Assembly: GCA_016098155.1 (NCBI GenBank)
Contig: JAAAJB010000166.1
Span: forward strand, 1-58,712
DNA: 58,712 nucleotides
Reading direction: 5' to 3'
From: Actinomortierella ambigua
Lineage: Eukaryota > Mortierellomycota > Mortierellomycetes > Mortierellales > Mortierellaceae
Shown here: positions 21,630-33,364 of the stretch, piece by piece
Position numbering within the stretch: position 1 is the stretch's first letter
How the letters are laid out: each line of letters opens with the position of its first letter
The notes under the pieces: model-generated
What the model was told of the DNA's origin: nothing
Database searches by the model: none
What the model saw: the letters and a program-made list of their open reading frames with translations, nothing else
Translations under genes and position numbers: made by a program

Positions 21630-24600
21630 ATGGAGGACACAAACCACACCCAGGAACCTGGGCAGCAGCAGCAGCCACCTTCGACATTCATCGCGGCTGA
21701 TGCAAACAACACTACAGCAGCATCAATACTACCGGCTTCCCTCGAGCATAGCCTGTCGCCCGAGGGTCACCAGACGCCATTGAATTTAGTCGGTCAGCTG
21801 TCGAGCATCCCTCACCATGAAGCTTTGCTTTTGGACCAAGTCGTTTCAGGTGCACAGGCATCTACCACCACAGCTGCAGCGGCAAACACCTTTCACCCCA
21901 CTCCTACCTCCAGTGCCGATATCCTGACGAATGGCACGTCAATAGCGGCCGCTGTTGGTATGCCAGTAACAAGCATGGACAGCAGCACAGCCGCCTCGCT
22001 GTTGCACTCCACTCTTGGCCAAGGTCTTGGTCTACCTCCAGTGACACCTGGTGACACACCCTCAGATATTGTCAAAGGTAACGATGTGCCCTGCCCTTTC
22101 CCCCTCCCCCTTTGTTGAAATATGTATAGTACCGCAGCGGAGACAAACTAGTTTTCATCTGTACTAATCTGTTTGGCCACCCTTCGTTATTCCGAAATAA
22201 GGCTCAGCGCTTCCGCTGACAATAGGACTACCTGACACCATGCAGACAACGGGAACACTTTCACACTTGGGATCAGCAGGATTGTTGGGCCACACAGCTT
22301 CGGCGTTCGCGCTACCTGGGACAACGGCAGGACAGACTGGCGCTGGTATTGATGTGGCAGCAGCAGCAGCGTCTGTCGGATCCAACTACACCAAAGTCGT
22401 CAACGTTCCGTGGCAGGAGATTCTCGCAGACATGATTGCCGAGGTAGGCTTGCGCTTGTGGAATATGGAGTTGCGCGTGTTTTTCTTTTCCTGGATCAAA
22501 TGTTGGTAGTTTTGCTTTTCACGGATCGCTGATCGTGTTCACACATACCCTTTGTCATGGGGGGCGGTGGGAATCGACTCTAGCTTGGGTTTTTCGAGTC
22601 ACGCAGGATGATGGCCGTCGAAGAGCTGGTTCTCTCCAAAGCCTCTTTGAACCGCGCGCCTCAAGTCTTTGCAAAGTACCTGCCGAAGCTTCTGGTGAGT
22701 TCTTGTCTGACTGCTACTATTTGTCTTTTCATGTCAGCGTCGCGATCGCGGTCTCATTTTCCTGTTTTCATTGCTCATGTTTTCTATTTTTTTTTTGGCT
22801 TGAATAATAGCCCATGGCAAGCCAAATACAGGATCTACCACCACTTCACGAGCCGATGAAGCGGACAGCGGACGATGACGATGTCGACATGACGGATGCC
22901 ACAGGTGCAGATCAGGACTCAACAGCGAAGCGGCGAAAGTATGCCGACGAGGTCGGTGTAAACACTGTCCTGAATCATGCATCACGGCAGGAGATTACAG
23001 CGTTGGTTGATGAGTTTATCGCAACCAAACGGGAGCAGATCAACGAGAGCAATCGCAATGAATTTATCAAAAAATCCTCGACACGACCCAAATCCGATGG
23101 CGACAAGGCCGAGGGTGGCGCGAAAGGCGACGGCGGCGATGGTGATGAGGACAATGATGATGACGATGGTTGTGCACGAGTGGACGCTCGCAAGCTGAAC
23201 AGGACTATTCAAATGAGGCAAGAGGTCGTCAAGAACGAGGCTCTGACCAAGACCAACCCCAAGGGCCACTCCATGGACAACAACGCCAGTCAGCTCGGCA
23301 GCAATGCATTGGATGAGCGTCTTAATAATATCCAGGAGCACTTGAATGTCCGTCTCGGTATGTGTGTTTACTCCCTTACCTTGTCCCTGTTTTTTCTTTC
23401 TTCTTCATTGCACGCCCATTGCGCCTAGTTGAGTATCGGCTAACATTGACCCTTGTTCATCTATTATTTAGCTGCCAATCCTCCGTGTACGCTGACAGAG
23501 CGAGTCAAGATTCTCGAGGATATGATCATGCAGCTTGAACGCGACTATCCGCCATGGGCAGCATTACACTTTAACCAGCCTAACCGGATTGTATGTGAAC
23601 CCGGAAAACGAAGGGGGGGGGAAGACGGTGGTTTCTTCGTTTGTACTCTTTTTAGGCGGCCTTTGTCTAACGCTTCTATGATCTCTCCCTCTCTCTCTCG
23701 CACACTCTTTTTTGGATAGTTCCCTCCACCTCCCTCTATGACAACCGTGACCCGTGGCTACATGAACCAATTGCTGATGACAGGCGACCATCTCCTGAGC
23801 CCGTCAACAATGACTGGCGACATTTTGATGCCCCTTGGTATGGATGTCCATGCGGCCCCAGCAAATATGGCACGGACGCCGTCTTCGGGCCTCGACGCAC
23901 GCAGTCTTATGAGTTCAACATTGACGCCAAGTGGTGGCGGAGGCAATGGTGGTGGCGGAGGCAGCAGGGGCAGCAGCTTCTCTGGACCAAGTGCGGCCAT
24001 CTCAGGAGCAATAGGGGTCTCCTCGTCTTCGTCGACGGCAGGCTTTCCAGGATCAGTGGCGGCGACGACCACCGTGTCCCACCAGCACCATCATCATCAA
24101 CAACAACACCATCACCACCACAACAACCAACCTTCCATGTCGTCATCGTCATCGTCGACCTCATCGGCCGGCGGTGTTGGCGGCAGTGGCGCGACGACTT
24201 CAGGATCAGCGACGGTGATCAAGCTAAAACGACATGGCGGTGGATCGTCGTCACTGCAGCGCGCCGTCCAGGAACAGCTCGCGCAGCGCCAGGCCATGGC
24301 GGCCAAGGGACTGACGGCGCCCAAGCCGTTTGTGCATCCGCTGAATGATCCGACGGTACGACCAACAACACCCACACCCACATCGGCCACTGGAGGAGCA
24401 GCAACGACGGCGACATCAAGCACTGGTGGTAGTAGTAGTGGAAGCGGGGTGGCCAAGGGTGCTAGCAACAACGGCAACAACAACAACAGCCATGCAGTGT
24501 CACCGATGATGCCACCGTTCGAGGACTTGTCCAAGCCCGGGGTGACTGGACGTGGGCCGATCAAGTCGCGTCGGAAATCCATTGCCAAGGGCTTGGACCC

Positions 24601-25354
24601 GGCGTCGGCGATGGCAGCGATGGGCGTGGTTGGGTCGCCAGTGCTCTCGGCCGTGAACAGCAGTGGTGGGGTGACGTCGACCTCAGGAGCTGGTACCGGT
24701 GGCAGTGGAGCAGCAGGAGCAAGGACAGGAGGAGGAGGAGGAGGAGGGGATGGTACTGGTGCTGCATCCAAGAAGCCACGGAAGAAGCGGACGTCTGTCT
24801 CTGGACCGTCGACTGAGAACCATGGTCATAATGGACCGACAAAAGCAGCAGCAGCAGCAGCAGCGGCTAAACCTCCTCGTCTTGGACTCGGAAAGGGCAA
24901 AATGGGCGGCGGCGGAGCCATGTCGGCGGCGGCGGGTCGAGGACTGGGCAAGGGCAAGATGGGTGGTGGACTTGGCAAGGGCAAGGGAGGCGCATATCTC
25001 CAGAAGCACTATAACCAGGTTTCCGAGGACGACGAAGAAGAAGAGGACGAAGAAGAGGAGGATGAGGAGGCAGACTTTGTCAAGGCTTCTTCTACGAGTC
25101 GCGCTAGCAAGGCGACGACAGGTCGAAGCAGCGGTAGTGCAAAGGCGAAGAAGGCCAAGGGACGGGCAGCAGCCGTCCCTGTGCGCAAGTTTGGCGGCAA
25201 GAGCTTTGGCATGGTCGGCGGAGAGAGTTCGGGTAGCAGCAGCAACGAGAGCAGCGATGAGGATGGAGATGGATCTGGCAGTAGCGGGTCCCAGAGCGAT
25301 TCGTCGTCCTCGTCCAGTCTTGGAAGTGGGTCGGATCTTGGGGACAGCGACTAG
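21630..25354 (+). CDS. large low-complexity nuclear protein with MBIP-like motif
   Basis: Six exons: 21630-22077, 22202-22443, 22599-22694, 22811-23357, 23472-23590 and 23720-25354, giving 1,028 residues. Most is low complexity (Ala/Ser/Thr/Gly-rich, His/Gln runs near 24080-24120, an acidic Glu/Asp block and Ser-rich tail). The conserved core lies at about residues 450-484: TERVKILEDMIMQLERDYPP followed by WAALHFNQP, resembling the C-terminal part of MBIP, a subunit of the ATAC histone acetyltransferase complex in animals. Basic clusters (KRTADDDDVDMTD, KRRKY, KSRRKS) fit nuclear import. A chromatin role is inference. The exon 3 acceptor (TTTTTCGAG at 22598) was chosen because it keeps a helical frame; the AG six bases downstream would shift it. 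Confidence 0.62.
24842..24868 (+). repeat. GCA triplet run in coding sequence
   Basis: An AGCAGCAGC run encoding polyalanine in the MBIP-like protein; a candidate for length variation. Confidence 0.7.
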
Positions 25355-25538
25355 TTGTTCTTTTTTTCCTTTCTCTTTTGTTTTTGTTTTTTTTTTTCAT
25401 GTACAAAATATAAAAAGCATTCATCCTAATTTTTTTTTTCTCGTTCTTTACTTGTTATGACTCTTTTTTATTGGACAAGAGGAGAGTGAGGGTGGGGGTG
25501 AAAAAAAAAAAAGCTGTGTGATGAATAGCTGAGAGTAT

Positions 25539-26986
25539 CTATTGGGTCTTCTTGGCCGACTTTTGAGCACCACCGAGGTAGCGGCGGCGCTGACCAAACA
25601 TGTGGGTGTACATGACATAGAAGCCGGGAGGGTAGATGCAGAGCATGGCGATGAGGAAGTAGTAGTACTCCTTGCCAATCATCGTGGCGAAGGGCAGCGC
25701 ACGCCAGATCTCAATGGCCTCGCTGCCAGCGCCAACGGGGTAGAGGATGTAGAAGAAGGTGTATCTATCATGATCGATTGCAACAATAGTTGTATTGTTA
25801 GCGTGGGTGGGGACAGGCATGTATGTGCATGCAGAGAAGATTAAGAGGGGAGAACGCGTCCCAAATGTAGGCCCAACAAAAAATCAAGGTTCGGTATCCG
25901 AATCAATTGGCTTTGGCTGACAAAGTATTTTTCTTTTCCATGAGCGTTGCTGGCCAATGCGGCTCCGCCACAATGCTTGGACGCTCTCCCCAACCGAAGT
26001 TATCATACCTGCACCAGACCAACGAGGCAGGCTGGATACCAACGAGGTTCAGGGCATAGTACGAGTAACGGATGATCTCAGTGATGGACCAGGCGATGGC
26101 CATGGTCGTGAATCCCCAGTAGTGGCGAACCTATGGGTTAGAAACAAAAACACGCCGCGTGAGTAACTGAGACTCGGCGAATCCGATCGAATCCAAGAGA
26201 ACAAGAAAGCAAGAAAAGCAAGAAAGGAAAAGACGTCCAGGTGCATGGGTGTAGAGGAGCGAGAGGAGAAGCAAGTCCCGCCACATTTAGGCTGTGAATC
26301 TCGATCACTCGATCACACTTCCCCTTCCTGCTTGTCGACCAATGCGAGAGCATCCTTCTACTTTCATGTCGCCTTGGGAGTGTTTGTTTGATCGTTTGTT
26401 TGTTTGCTTTTTACCTCGGGCAAGGGGAAGAGCCAGCAAATACCCCAAACGAGCAAGAGTCGCGAGGCGACCTGCATGGCTGTGGTGCCGACGGGCGACT
26501 TGACAAAACCCAGCAGAGCATGAACAATCTCGAGCACAGCGCCAGTCTGGATCCAGATCAGGTGTTCACCGACGACTTCATAGACTTTGGTGTAGTCGCC
26601 CTGAGCAGCGAGCAGCGTCGCCAGAGTCTGGACAAGGACATAACCCCAGGCAGCAAATGAAGCCCAGTTGTACAGGATCAGGTAGCCCTTGATGATGGGG
26701 TGCTGGGGCTTGGGAGCCTTGCGCGTTGTCTTCGACGCTATTTGTGCGTGAGAGAGTGGAAGAGAGGAAGGTGAAAGAGTCATTGTTCAGTCAGAGTAAG
26801 CAAATGGTGGAGATAGTGCTGCAGGGTCCACCTGGCCCACACCGCCTGAGTAGACAATCATGTCCACTTTTGTCGATTGAACGACGATGCGAGTTGTTTT
26901 TGTGTCAATCGCCCACTGAGACCCGTGAAAAACCTACAAGTCGAGTGCGAGGAAGAGGAGGAGGATGTCGAAGTCGAGGTTGCCAT
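25539..26986 (-). CDS. PHS1: very-long-chain (3R)-3-hydroxyacyl-CoA dehydratase
   Basis: Four exons: 26986-26938, 26737-26415, 26130-26009 and 25764-25539, giving 239 residues. The enzyme removes water from 3-hydroxyacyl-CoA in the third step of very-long-chain fatty acid elongation in the ER. The PTPLA/HACD fold with about six membrane spans is visible. The catalytic pair is intact: Tyr173 in ILYPVG and Glu180 in GSE, seven residues apart as in yeast Phs1; SITEIIRYSYYA is the family's structural motif. The C-terminus is basic (KSAKK), an ER-retrieval-like end. The first exon (Ser-rich, ATG at 26986) is joined through a GTAGGT donor; the alternative start at 26783 would make a polypyrimidine splice tract coding, so I prefer the upstream exon. 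Confidence 0.92.
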
Positions 26987-27247
26987 GACGACGAAGGAGA
27001 TTATGAGAAAGGAGAGAGGATTGTGAAGGGAATAGAAGAAAGAAAAAAAAGGTTCGTTGTTTTATGGCAGAACTGCAACGGTCCGGGAGGGAAATACCGA
27101 GTTGCCTATTTCGGGCACGCGTGTTCGTGTGGGGAGAAAGGCAGCCGAGTCGTCCCCCCTGTGCTCAGCAGCACACTCGCTTCAACACCTCCCTTTTTTC
27201 TTCTTCTTCTTCAACTCTTTTTATTCTTCATTCAATCCATCATTCCC
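26987..27247. promoter_or_regulatory. short divergent promoter, PHS1 and pyruvate dehydrogenase kinase
   Basis: Only 261 bp separate the opposite-strand start codons. It has an A/G-rich half and a T/C-rich half and no TATA box. Shared control of fatty-acid elongation and acetyl-CoA supply would make sense but is inference. Confidence 0.6.
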
Positions 27248-29826
27248 ATGTTTCGCATCAACTCTGAGCTCTCGCAAAAGATAAAGCATTTTGCCACATT
27301 CCCCCAGACGGGCGTGTCACTGAGGCAAATGGTCATGTTTGGTAAGAGAGCCACCCCTCACCATTCCCTCCTCCCCGGTGTTCCTGACACAGTTCGGCCA
27401 GTCCAGAGACAGCGTGGCTCCCCTGGAAAGAATGCAACAAACAAGAGCACAATGGTCTTCTAGCACATGGCTTCCTTGCTGGACAAATGTCTTGTTGCAT
27501 GGAGACGAGGGGGATGTCCGACCAAGTAATAGATTGGGAATGACTTTGCTTTCCACGGACACAAAAAAGTCTGACATTCAACTTGGTTGCCATGGGTGCT
27601 GCACCACAATAGGCCAGAACCCCACACAGGGCACGTTGTTCAAGGCAAGCCAGTTTCTATCCGAAGAGCTGCCAATCCGTCTGGCACATCGCGTCAAGGA
27701 GCTGGAGGAGCTCCCTCATAACCTCAGCGAGATGCCCTCCATCATCCGTGTGAAGAATTGGTATGCCCAGTCCTTCCAGGTACGAATACGTGCAGAGGAT
27801 ACGATGCTTTGAGGTTGAACACAGCAGCTAGCAGCAGCACCCCAAATGACATTAGCACTTATAAGCGTTTTCTCTCTCCCTCTCTCTCTTGCTCTCTCTC
27901 TCTCTCTCTATTCTACACTCTGACTCCAGGATATTGTGGACTTTCCTTCCCGAGAAATGTCGCCAAAGCTCAAGGAGATGGCCAAGCAGATGCGGAATCA
28001 GTCGGATATGCAGGCACTTCCTGGAAATACGCCGAACCTGGCTGTGCCCAGCAGCCAAAGTGGCATTGCACCCAACGGTCGGAGAGCCGTGTCCCTTTCG
28101 CACAGGTAACCGACATTCGATTTGGGCGAGAGTCAAAGTGAATGTGTGATTGAGTGGGTATAAGAATGATGGTCGGCTGTCAAGCAAATCTGACCCCCCC
28201 CCCCCCTCCTTTCCTTTCATGTCGATGCCACTTTGGTCTTGATGAAACCACATTGTATCCAACCTCCCGATAGATATCACAGCGCAATGGACGGTATCGA
28301 ATGGCCGCCGGAGATGCACACCTACAACGAAAAGTTTACAAGGATGATCGAGGCAGTCAAGCGGCGGCACGATCCTGTAGTGACCACCGTTGGTATGTTC
28401 TGTTTTTATTGTTTGCACACACTTGTCCTTGCCTCTCAACGAGCCAACTTTAATCGGAGAGGAACACGAGGGAGAGAGTCTGGGGTAAAAGATTCCCCCC
28501 CCCCTGTTCCTTTACTCGTGTTTCCCAGCAGTATTCTTCTCACCCCCCCTCCTATCCCCCCTTTTCTCCTCCCCTGCCCGGCTTCTTCCTTGTGTGTGCT
28601 CCCTTCGTCGTCCTCCTCCTCCCTATGTTGCATGGCGCCATTCCATGCCTCAGACAAAATAACGTTTCTTTCCACCCGGTTTCCTTTCTGGGTGGATGAG
28701 GACAGAAAAGACTGGGAAGCAAGTTCCAGTCCACCAGCCATTGGAAAATTTTAATTTTGCCGCGAGGTCCCGCCCCCGGCTAGGGGTTTCAATTTGAAGA
28801 CCACATGGATTAATCCTTTCTTATTTGATCCATAAAAAAAAATACCTAACTAGCTCACGGTATCCTCGAGTTCAAAGAGTCCAAGCGATCCAACCTGGTC
28901 GACACGGATGTGCAAGCCTTCTTGGACCGATTCTACATGTCTAGAATCGGCATCCGTATGCTCATCGGTACCGTATATCCCTTCCCTTCTCTCCCTTCCC
29001 TCTGCTCCCCTTTAAAGCCATGAATTCTCGAGTCGGGGCTCGAATGAGAACAGGATGACTCGACGCTTTTTCTATAAATGAACATGTTTGTGGGGTAGAG
29101 CAAAAACAGAAACGGCGGCTCAGCTACACCAAAATGGTCTTTGCTGTTTTATTCCCGCTAACATGGCAATGCTGTCTTTCTTTGTCCTCCCCCCCTCCTT
29201 CCATTATATTTTTTTTAGGTCAACATATTGCGCTAAACAAAGGACCAAAGCGCAAGGACTATGTCGGCATTATCTGTACAAAGACGAACCTGGCTGACAT
29301 GGCGCAGGAGGCGATTGCAAACGCCAAATTCATCTGTGAGGACTATTATGGGCTGTTTCGAGGTCCTGAGGTGCACCTGCATTGCCCAGAAGACTTGGAG
29401 TTTATGTATGTACCATCGCATCTGTCGCACATGCTGTTTGAGCTGCTGAAAAACTCGCTGCGTGCCGTGGTCGAATTGTACGGAACCGAGTGTGACACCT
29501 ACCCGCCGATCAAGCTGATTGTCGCACAGGGCAAAGAAGACATTACGATCAAGATCTCAGATGAGGGCGGCGGAATCCCCCGATCCGGTGTCCCGCTCGT
29601 CTGGACCTACATGTACACGACCGCACCTTCTCAACATATCGATGCCACGTTTGACAAGTCGGATTTCAAGGCACCTATGGCTGGCTTTGGATATGGTCTG
29701 CCCATCTCCAGGCTTTATGCGCGGTATTTCGGAGGTGACTTGAAGCTCATCTCCATGGAGGGCTACGGAACCGATGTCTACCTGCACCTCAACAGGATTT
29801 CCAACAGTGACGAGCCTCTTCAGTAA
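27248..29826 (+). CDS. mitochondrial pyruvate dehydrogenase (or branched-chain) kinase
   Basis: Six exons: 27248-27341, 27613-27779, 27930-28105, 28274-28392, 28854-28967 and 29219-29826, giving 425 residues. It inactivates the pyruvate dehydrogenase complex by phosphorylating E1-alpha in the mitochondrial matrix. The N-terminal helical BCDHK domain (LSQKIKHFATFPQTGVSLRQ, then RMLIGQH with the family's start of the ATP lobe) is followed by the GHKL ATPase fold: N-box ELLKNSLRAVVE around 298-309, G1 box DEGGGIPRSG at 338-347 and G2 box GFGYGLPISR at 379-388. Key Glu, Asn and Asp residues are present. Exon 3 codes a variable Ser/Gly/Asn-rich insert between conserved helices. Pyruvate dehydrogenase kinase fits better than branched-chain kinase, but this is not certain. 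Confidence 0.93.
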
Positions 29827-30082
29827 CTGTGGCTCTATCACAACTGTACTTTTTTTTCATACTTCCCCCTCCTCGCAACACAGCCTGCTTTCTTTTCATG
29901 TATTTGCCAATCCTTCCTTGATGTTTTTTCCTCTTAGACGAACTAAATAAACACCACGGGAATCACATTTTTTTTCCATTCATTTGCCCACACCTTGTAC
30001 AAACTTTTTTTGTTTCTCGAGGTAGACAAGTAGAGAGTCGTGAGTGGTATTCTGATTTTTTTTTTTTATTATTATTGTTGCT

Positions 30083-32138
30083 TTACGCCTTGGACTTCTT
30101 GGCCTTCGTCTTGAGCTTCTTGATGTTCTTGGGTCTACTTGAGGCATCGTCCATGGTCATAGCCATGCGCTTCTGCTTCTGGATCCGCTTCTTCTCGCCA
30201 AATCCGCTGTCGTGTAATGCCATACTGGCTGCACGCTTCGCCGACGTGACCTCATTGAGAAGCTCCAGGACCTTGTTTTCACTCGTAGGGTATTCGTCCA
30301 TGGTTTTGTCTACAAAAAAAAAAAATGGTACGAAAAAAAAGGGAGAGATTGATCAGTTGTTAATCCTGACCTGTGGAGAAATATTTTCGTCCGCCACTTC
30401 CTTCCAGTACATCTCTCGCCTCTCCATAAAAGACGTGACTAGTAATTTTCAACTTACTAATGCGAGCCTCAATATCTTGGACCAGTTCAATATCCCTCTC
30501 GGTCACCATGGTAATAGCCTGACCGCCACGGCCGGCACGAGCCGTACGACCGACGCGGTGGATGTAATCGGTCGGGTCGCGGGGCACATCAAAGTTGAGG
30601 ACGAGCATGACGCTTGGGATATCGAGACCACGGGAGCCGACATCGGTCGCGATCAGCACATTGGTGATGCCGCCGCGGAACTTTGCGAGCGAGTCCAAGC
30701 GCTGCTGTTGCGACATTTCCGAGTGCAAGGCCGTGCAGGCAATGCCGAGTTCACGCAGAGTCAGCCGCATGAGTTCGGCTCCTTTACATCGCCCAGCAAA
30801 AATGATGGTGGATTTCTTGGCAAAGGCTTCGGACCGAAGCAGGAAGGCCAGATAAGTCTCGCGCAAGTACGAAGGAATGAAGACGTAGGATTGCTTCAGC
30901 GTCGATACCGTCTGGACGTTGGCCTTGCATTGGTACACAAATGGCTTGGGTCGTCCAGTTCCGCTCTTGTCCACTGTCCTGGATGTCTCCTTCTTCTTCT
31001 CCTTACCCTCGCTGCCATCACCGTCCTCTGGGTTGTCCTCGGTAGCAGCAGCAGCATCTGGGCCAGCCAGCTCCAGGATGGCGTCTGTCATGGTCGCGGT
31101 AAACAACAGTGTCTGGCGCTTCTCGGGCAGGACCTTGAAGATACCCGCGAGATCGTCGGCAAAGGTGTCGGAAAGCAGGCGATCGGCCTCATCGAGGACG
31201 AGGAATTTGACTTTGGACAGGTTCATCATCTCGGCGCCGGACGACATGATGTGATCCCGCAGACGGCCTGGGGTCGCAATGATGATGTGTGGTCGTTTCG
31301 AGAGCGCGATCGCCTGTGTCATCATGTCCAATCCTCCGACAATGACCACATCCTTGAGGTTGATGCCCTTTCCAAGGACTTTGAATTGTTCTGCAATCTG
31401 GAAGGCCAGCTCTCTAATGGTGTGATACGCGGAGGGTGAAGGAAGAGTGGGGGGAGAAAAAGGAAGTCAGGGTTCACCATACTGCTCGCGGTTCATATGA
31501 CGATCCTTCCTTGAAATAGAACCTGGCTGAATAAAACCATACCTTGTTGGGGTCAAGACAATGGCAAAGACACCATACGGGTCCTCAGATAGCCTCTGGA
31601 GAATGGGCAGTGCAAACGCGGCAGTCTTTCCCGAACCAGTCTTGGCGCCACCGATAACATCCCGTCCAGACAAGATGTGAGGGATGCAGTTTTCCTGAAT
31701 CTCAGAGGGCTTGCGGATCGACATTGCTTTGAGCGCATTGACGAGCCAAGACGACAGTCCAAGCTCGGCAAAGTTCTTCTTGGACTGGAACTCGTCTTCG
31801 CTCTCAATGTCCTCTTCTTCTTCTTCTTCCTTCTCATCCTCTTCCTCTTCGACGTCATCCTGCTCCGACGGTTGGCCTCCCTCCTCGTCATGCTCTACAT
31901 CGTCATCCTCCTCCTCTTCGAGCTCGTCGTCATCTTCTAGTTGTGCGACATCATCGTCTTCATCGTCTTCATCGTCTTCATCCTCCTCCTCCATATCCTC
32001 AAAGTCTTCTTCGTCGCTCTCTGTGGGCTGGGTGCGCTTGGACCCTTTCTTGGCTGTATTTTTCATGGGCAGGGTTTGGTAGTCATCCTCCTCCGCCGAA
32101 ACAGCCTTCCTGGTCTTTGCTAGTTTTGCTTTTGCCAT
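30083..32138 (-). CDS. DBP8: DEAD-box ATP-dependent RNA helicase Dbp8
   Basis: Three exons: 32138-31543, 31413-30458 and 30309-30083, giving 592 residues. It should unwind RNA during 40S ribosomal subunit biogenesis in the nucleolus. Seen motifs: Q motif ([10 protein letters not shown]), I AKTGSGKT, Ia PTREL (split by intron 1), Ib [36 protein letters not shown] and [15 protein letters not shown]. The C-terminus ([14 protein letters not shown]) is typical of Dbp8/DDX49. It is about 160 residues longer than yeast Dbp8: residues 30-150 form a long acidic Asp/Glu tract, and a charged insert sits between motifs III and IV. Start at the first ATG of the open frame, preceded by a GT-rich leader. 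Confidence 0.91.
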
Positions 32139-32453
32139 GGCGTGGTATGTGTGTGTGTAGTGGTGGTGGTGCTGGTGGTGGTTGGTTGGTTGGTTGGTTG
32201 GTGGTGTGTGCTGGTGCAAATCCTTGTTGGAGGAGAGAGCAAGAAAAGAAAGAAAAAAAAATGTGCCTCGAGCTTGTGTGGGTGGTGGGCAAGCAGTCCA
32301 GACTTGATCAAATTTGTGGCAAAACAAATCAGCCACCAAATCGGGGGGTCCGTGGAGCAGTCGCTGCCTGGACAGGCACAACCCAGCCTAAAGAACTAAA
32401 CTCCACCAACTCGTGCATTCCGTCCATTCACCACCCCCATACACACCCCAGTC
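32139..32453. promoter_or_regulatory. divergent promoter, DBP8 and mitoribosomal gene
   Basis: 315 bp between opposite-strand starts. It contains (GTG/GTT/GGTT)n simple repeats at 32150-32215 in the DBP8 leader. Pairing cytosolic and mitochondrial ribosome genes suggests shared growth control (inference). Confidence 0.6.
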
Positions 32454-33364
32454 ATGCTCAGAGTTCTTAGTGTCGTACGGCCATTGCGAGGTACAGCACA
32501 GCAATGCTCTCCTTCTCTCCTCCCCCCCTCCCCACACTTCATTCAACTCTACTGTTCTCCATTGTACACGGACTGGTCTTGTATGGGAGCATACAACTGT
32601 TGACTGACTCTGTCAAAAACCTCCTTTCCACAATTATAGCCAACTATGAGGCACGCGCGCTTTTCACAACAGGAGTCAACCCCTCCGAAGCATCAGAGGA
32701 TTCGAAGCGAGTAGGCGAGGTCTACAGCCGCTTCGGCATCCAGCTCTCCGATCCTTCTCTGATGACCCAGTCCATCACCCACAAGTCGTTTAAGCACGGA
32801 AGCCTGCCCACCAACGAGAAGCTGAGCTACCTTGGTAAACGACGCTGCCTTTATTTTTGTTTTGTTTCTTATTATCCAGCTGGCCCTCGATGATCAGATA
32901 GCCATGGGGCAGCCATCGTGCATTTTTCAGTCACATTCCGTTCATGATATGGGATCCGATGCATTGGACAGTGGGGATTCACTGGTGTATAGTCAGAAAG
33001 TAGCCATTAACCTCTATTTCTCGACTCCTTTATTCCTTCATTTTTTTTTGGTCCTCCTCCGTTAGGCCGCACATTCTTGGAGATGCACATCACAGAGCGG
33101 AAATGGGACAAGGTCAAGTCAAAGCCAACATTGCAGTCGACCATCGCCGACGGCGTTGCAGTGTCCAAGCTGGCAGGTGTGGCACGGGAAAACGGCGTCG
33201 ACAAGGTCCTGCGCTGGAAGGCTGCCTCGTCCGCATCTGAAGCAACCACCGGTCAGGAGTCTGTGCTTGCCCAGACCATGGAGGCCATCGTCGGCGCTGT
33301 TTACCATGACCAGGGATCCAAGGCTGCACGGGATTTCGTTGTGAAGCATGTCTACCCCTATTAA
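32454..33364 (+). CDS. mitochondrial large-ribosomal-subunit protein, RNase III-like (mL57 family)
   Basis: Three exons: 32454-32490, 32640-32834 and 33066-33364, giving 176 residues. A short basic N-terminus (MLRVLSVVRPLR) is a likely mitochondrial presequence. The body is an RNase III-like fold: SITHKSFKHG, then LSYLGRTFLEMHITE, and a C-terminal ESVLAQTMEAIVGAVYHDQG element that corresponds to the RNase III EALIGAIY-D-G helix. The catalytic acidic residues are not all kept, so it is likely structural. Yeast has two such mitoribosomal proteins, mL44 and mL57; the small size favours mL57. A possible 3' UTR intron (about 33403-33528) follows the stop. The AATAAA at 33582 may be the polyadenylation signal. 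Confidence 0.75.

Noticed and set aside
32835..33065. C/D-box snoRNA-like ATGATCA in an intron
   Set aside because: C box imperfect, no D box or terminal stem found.
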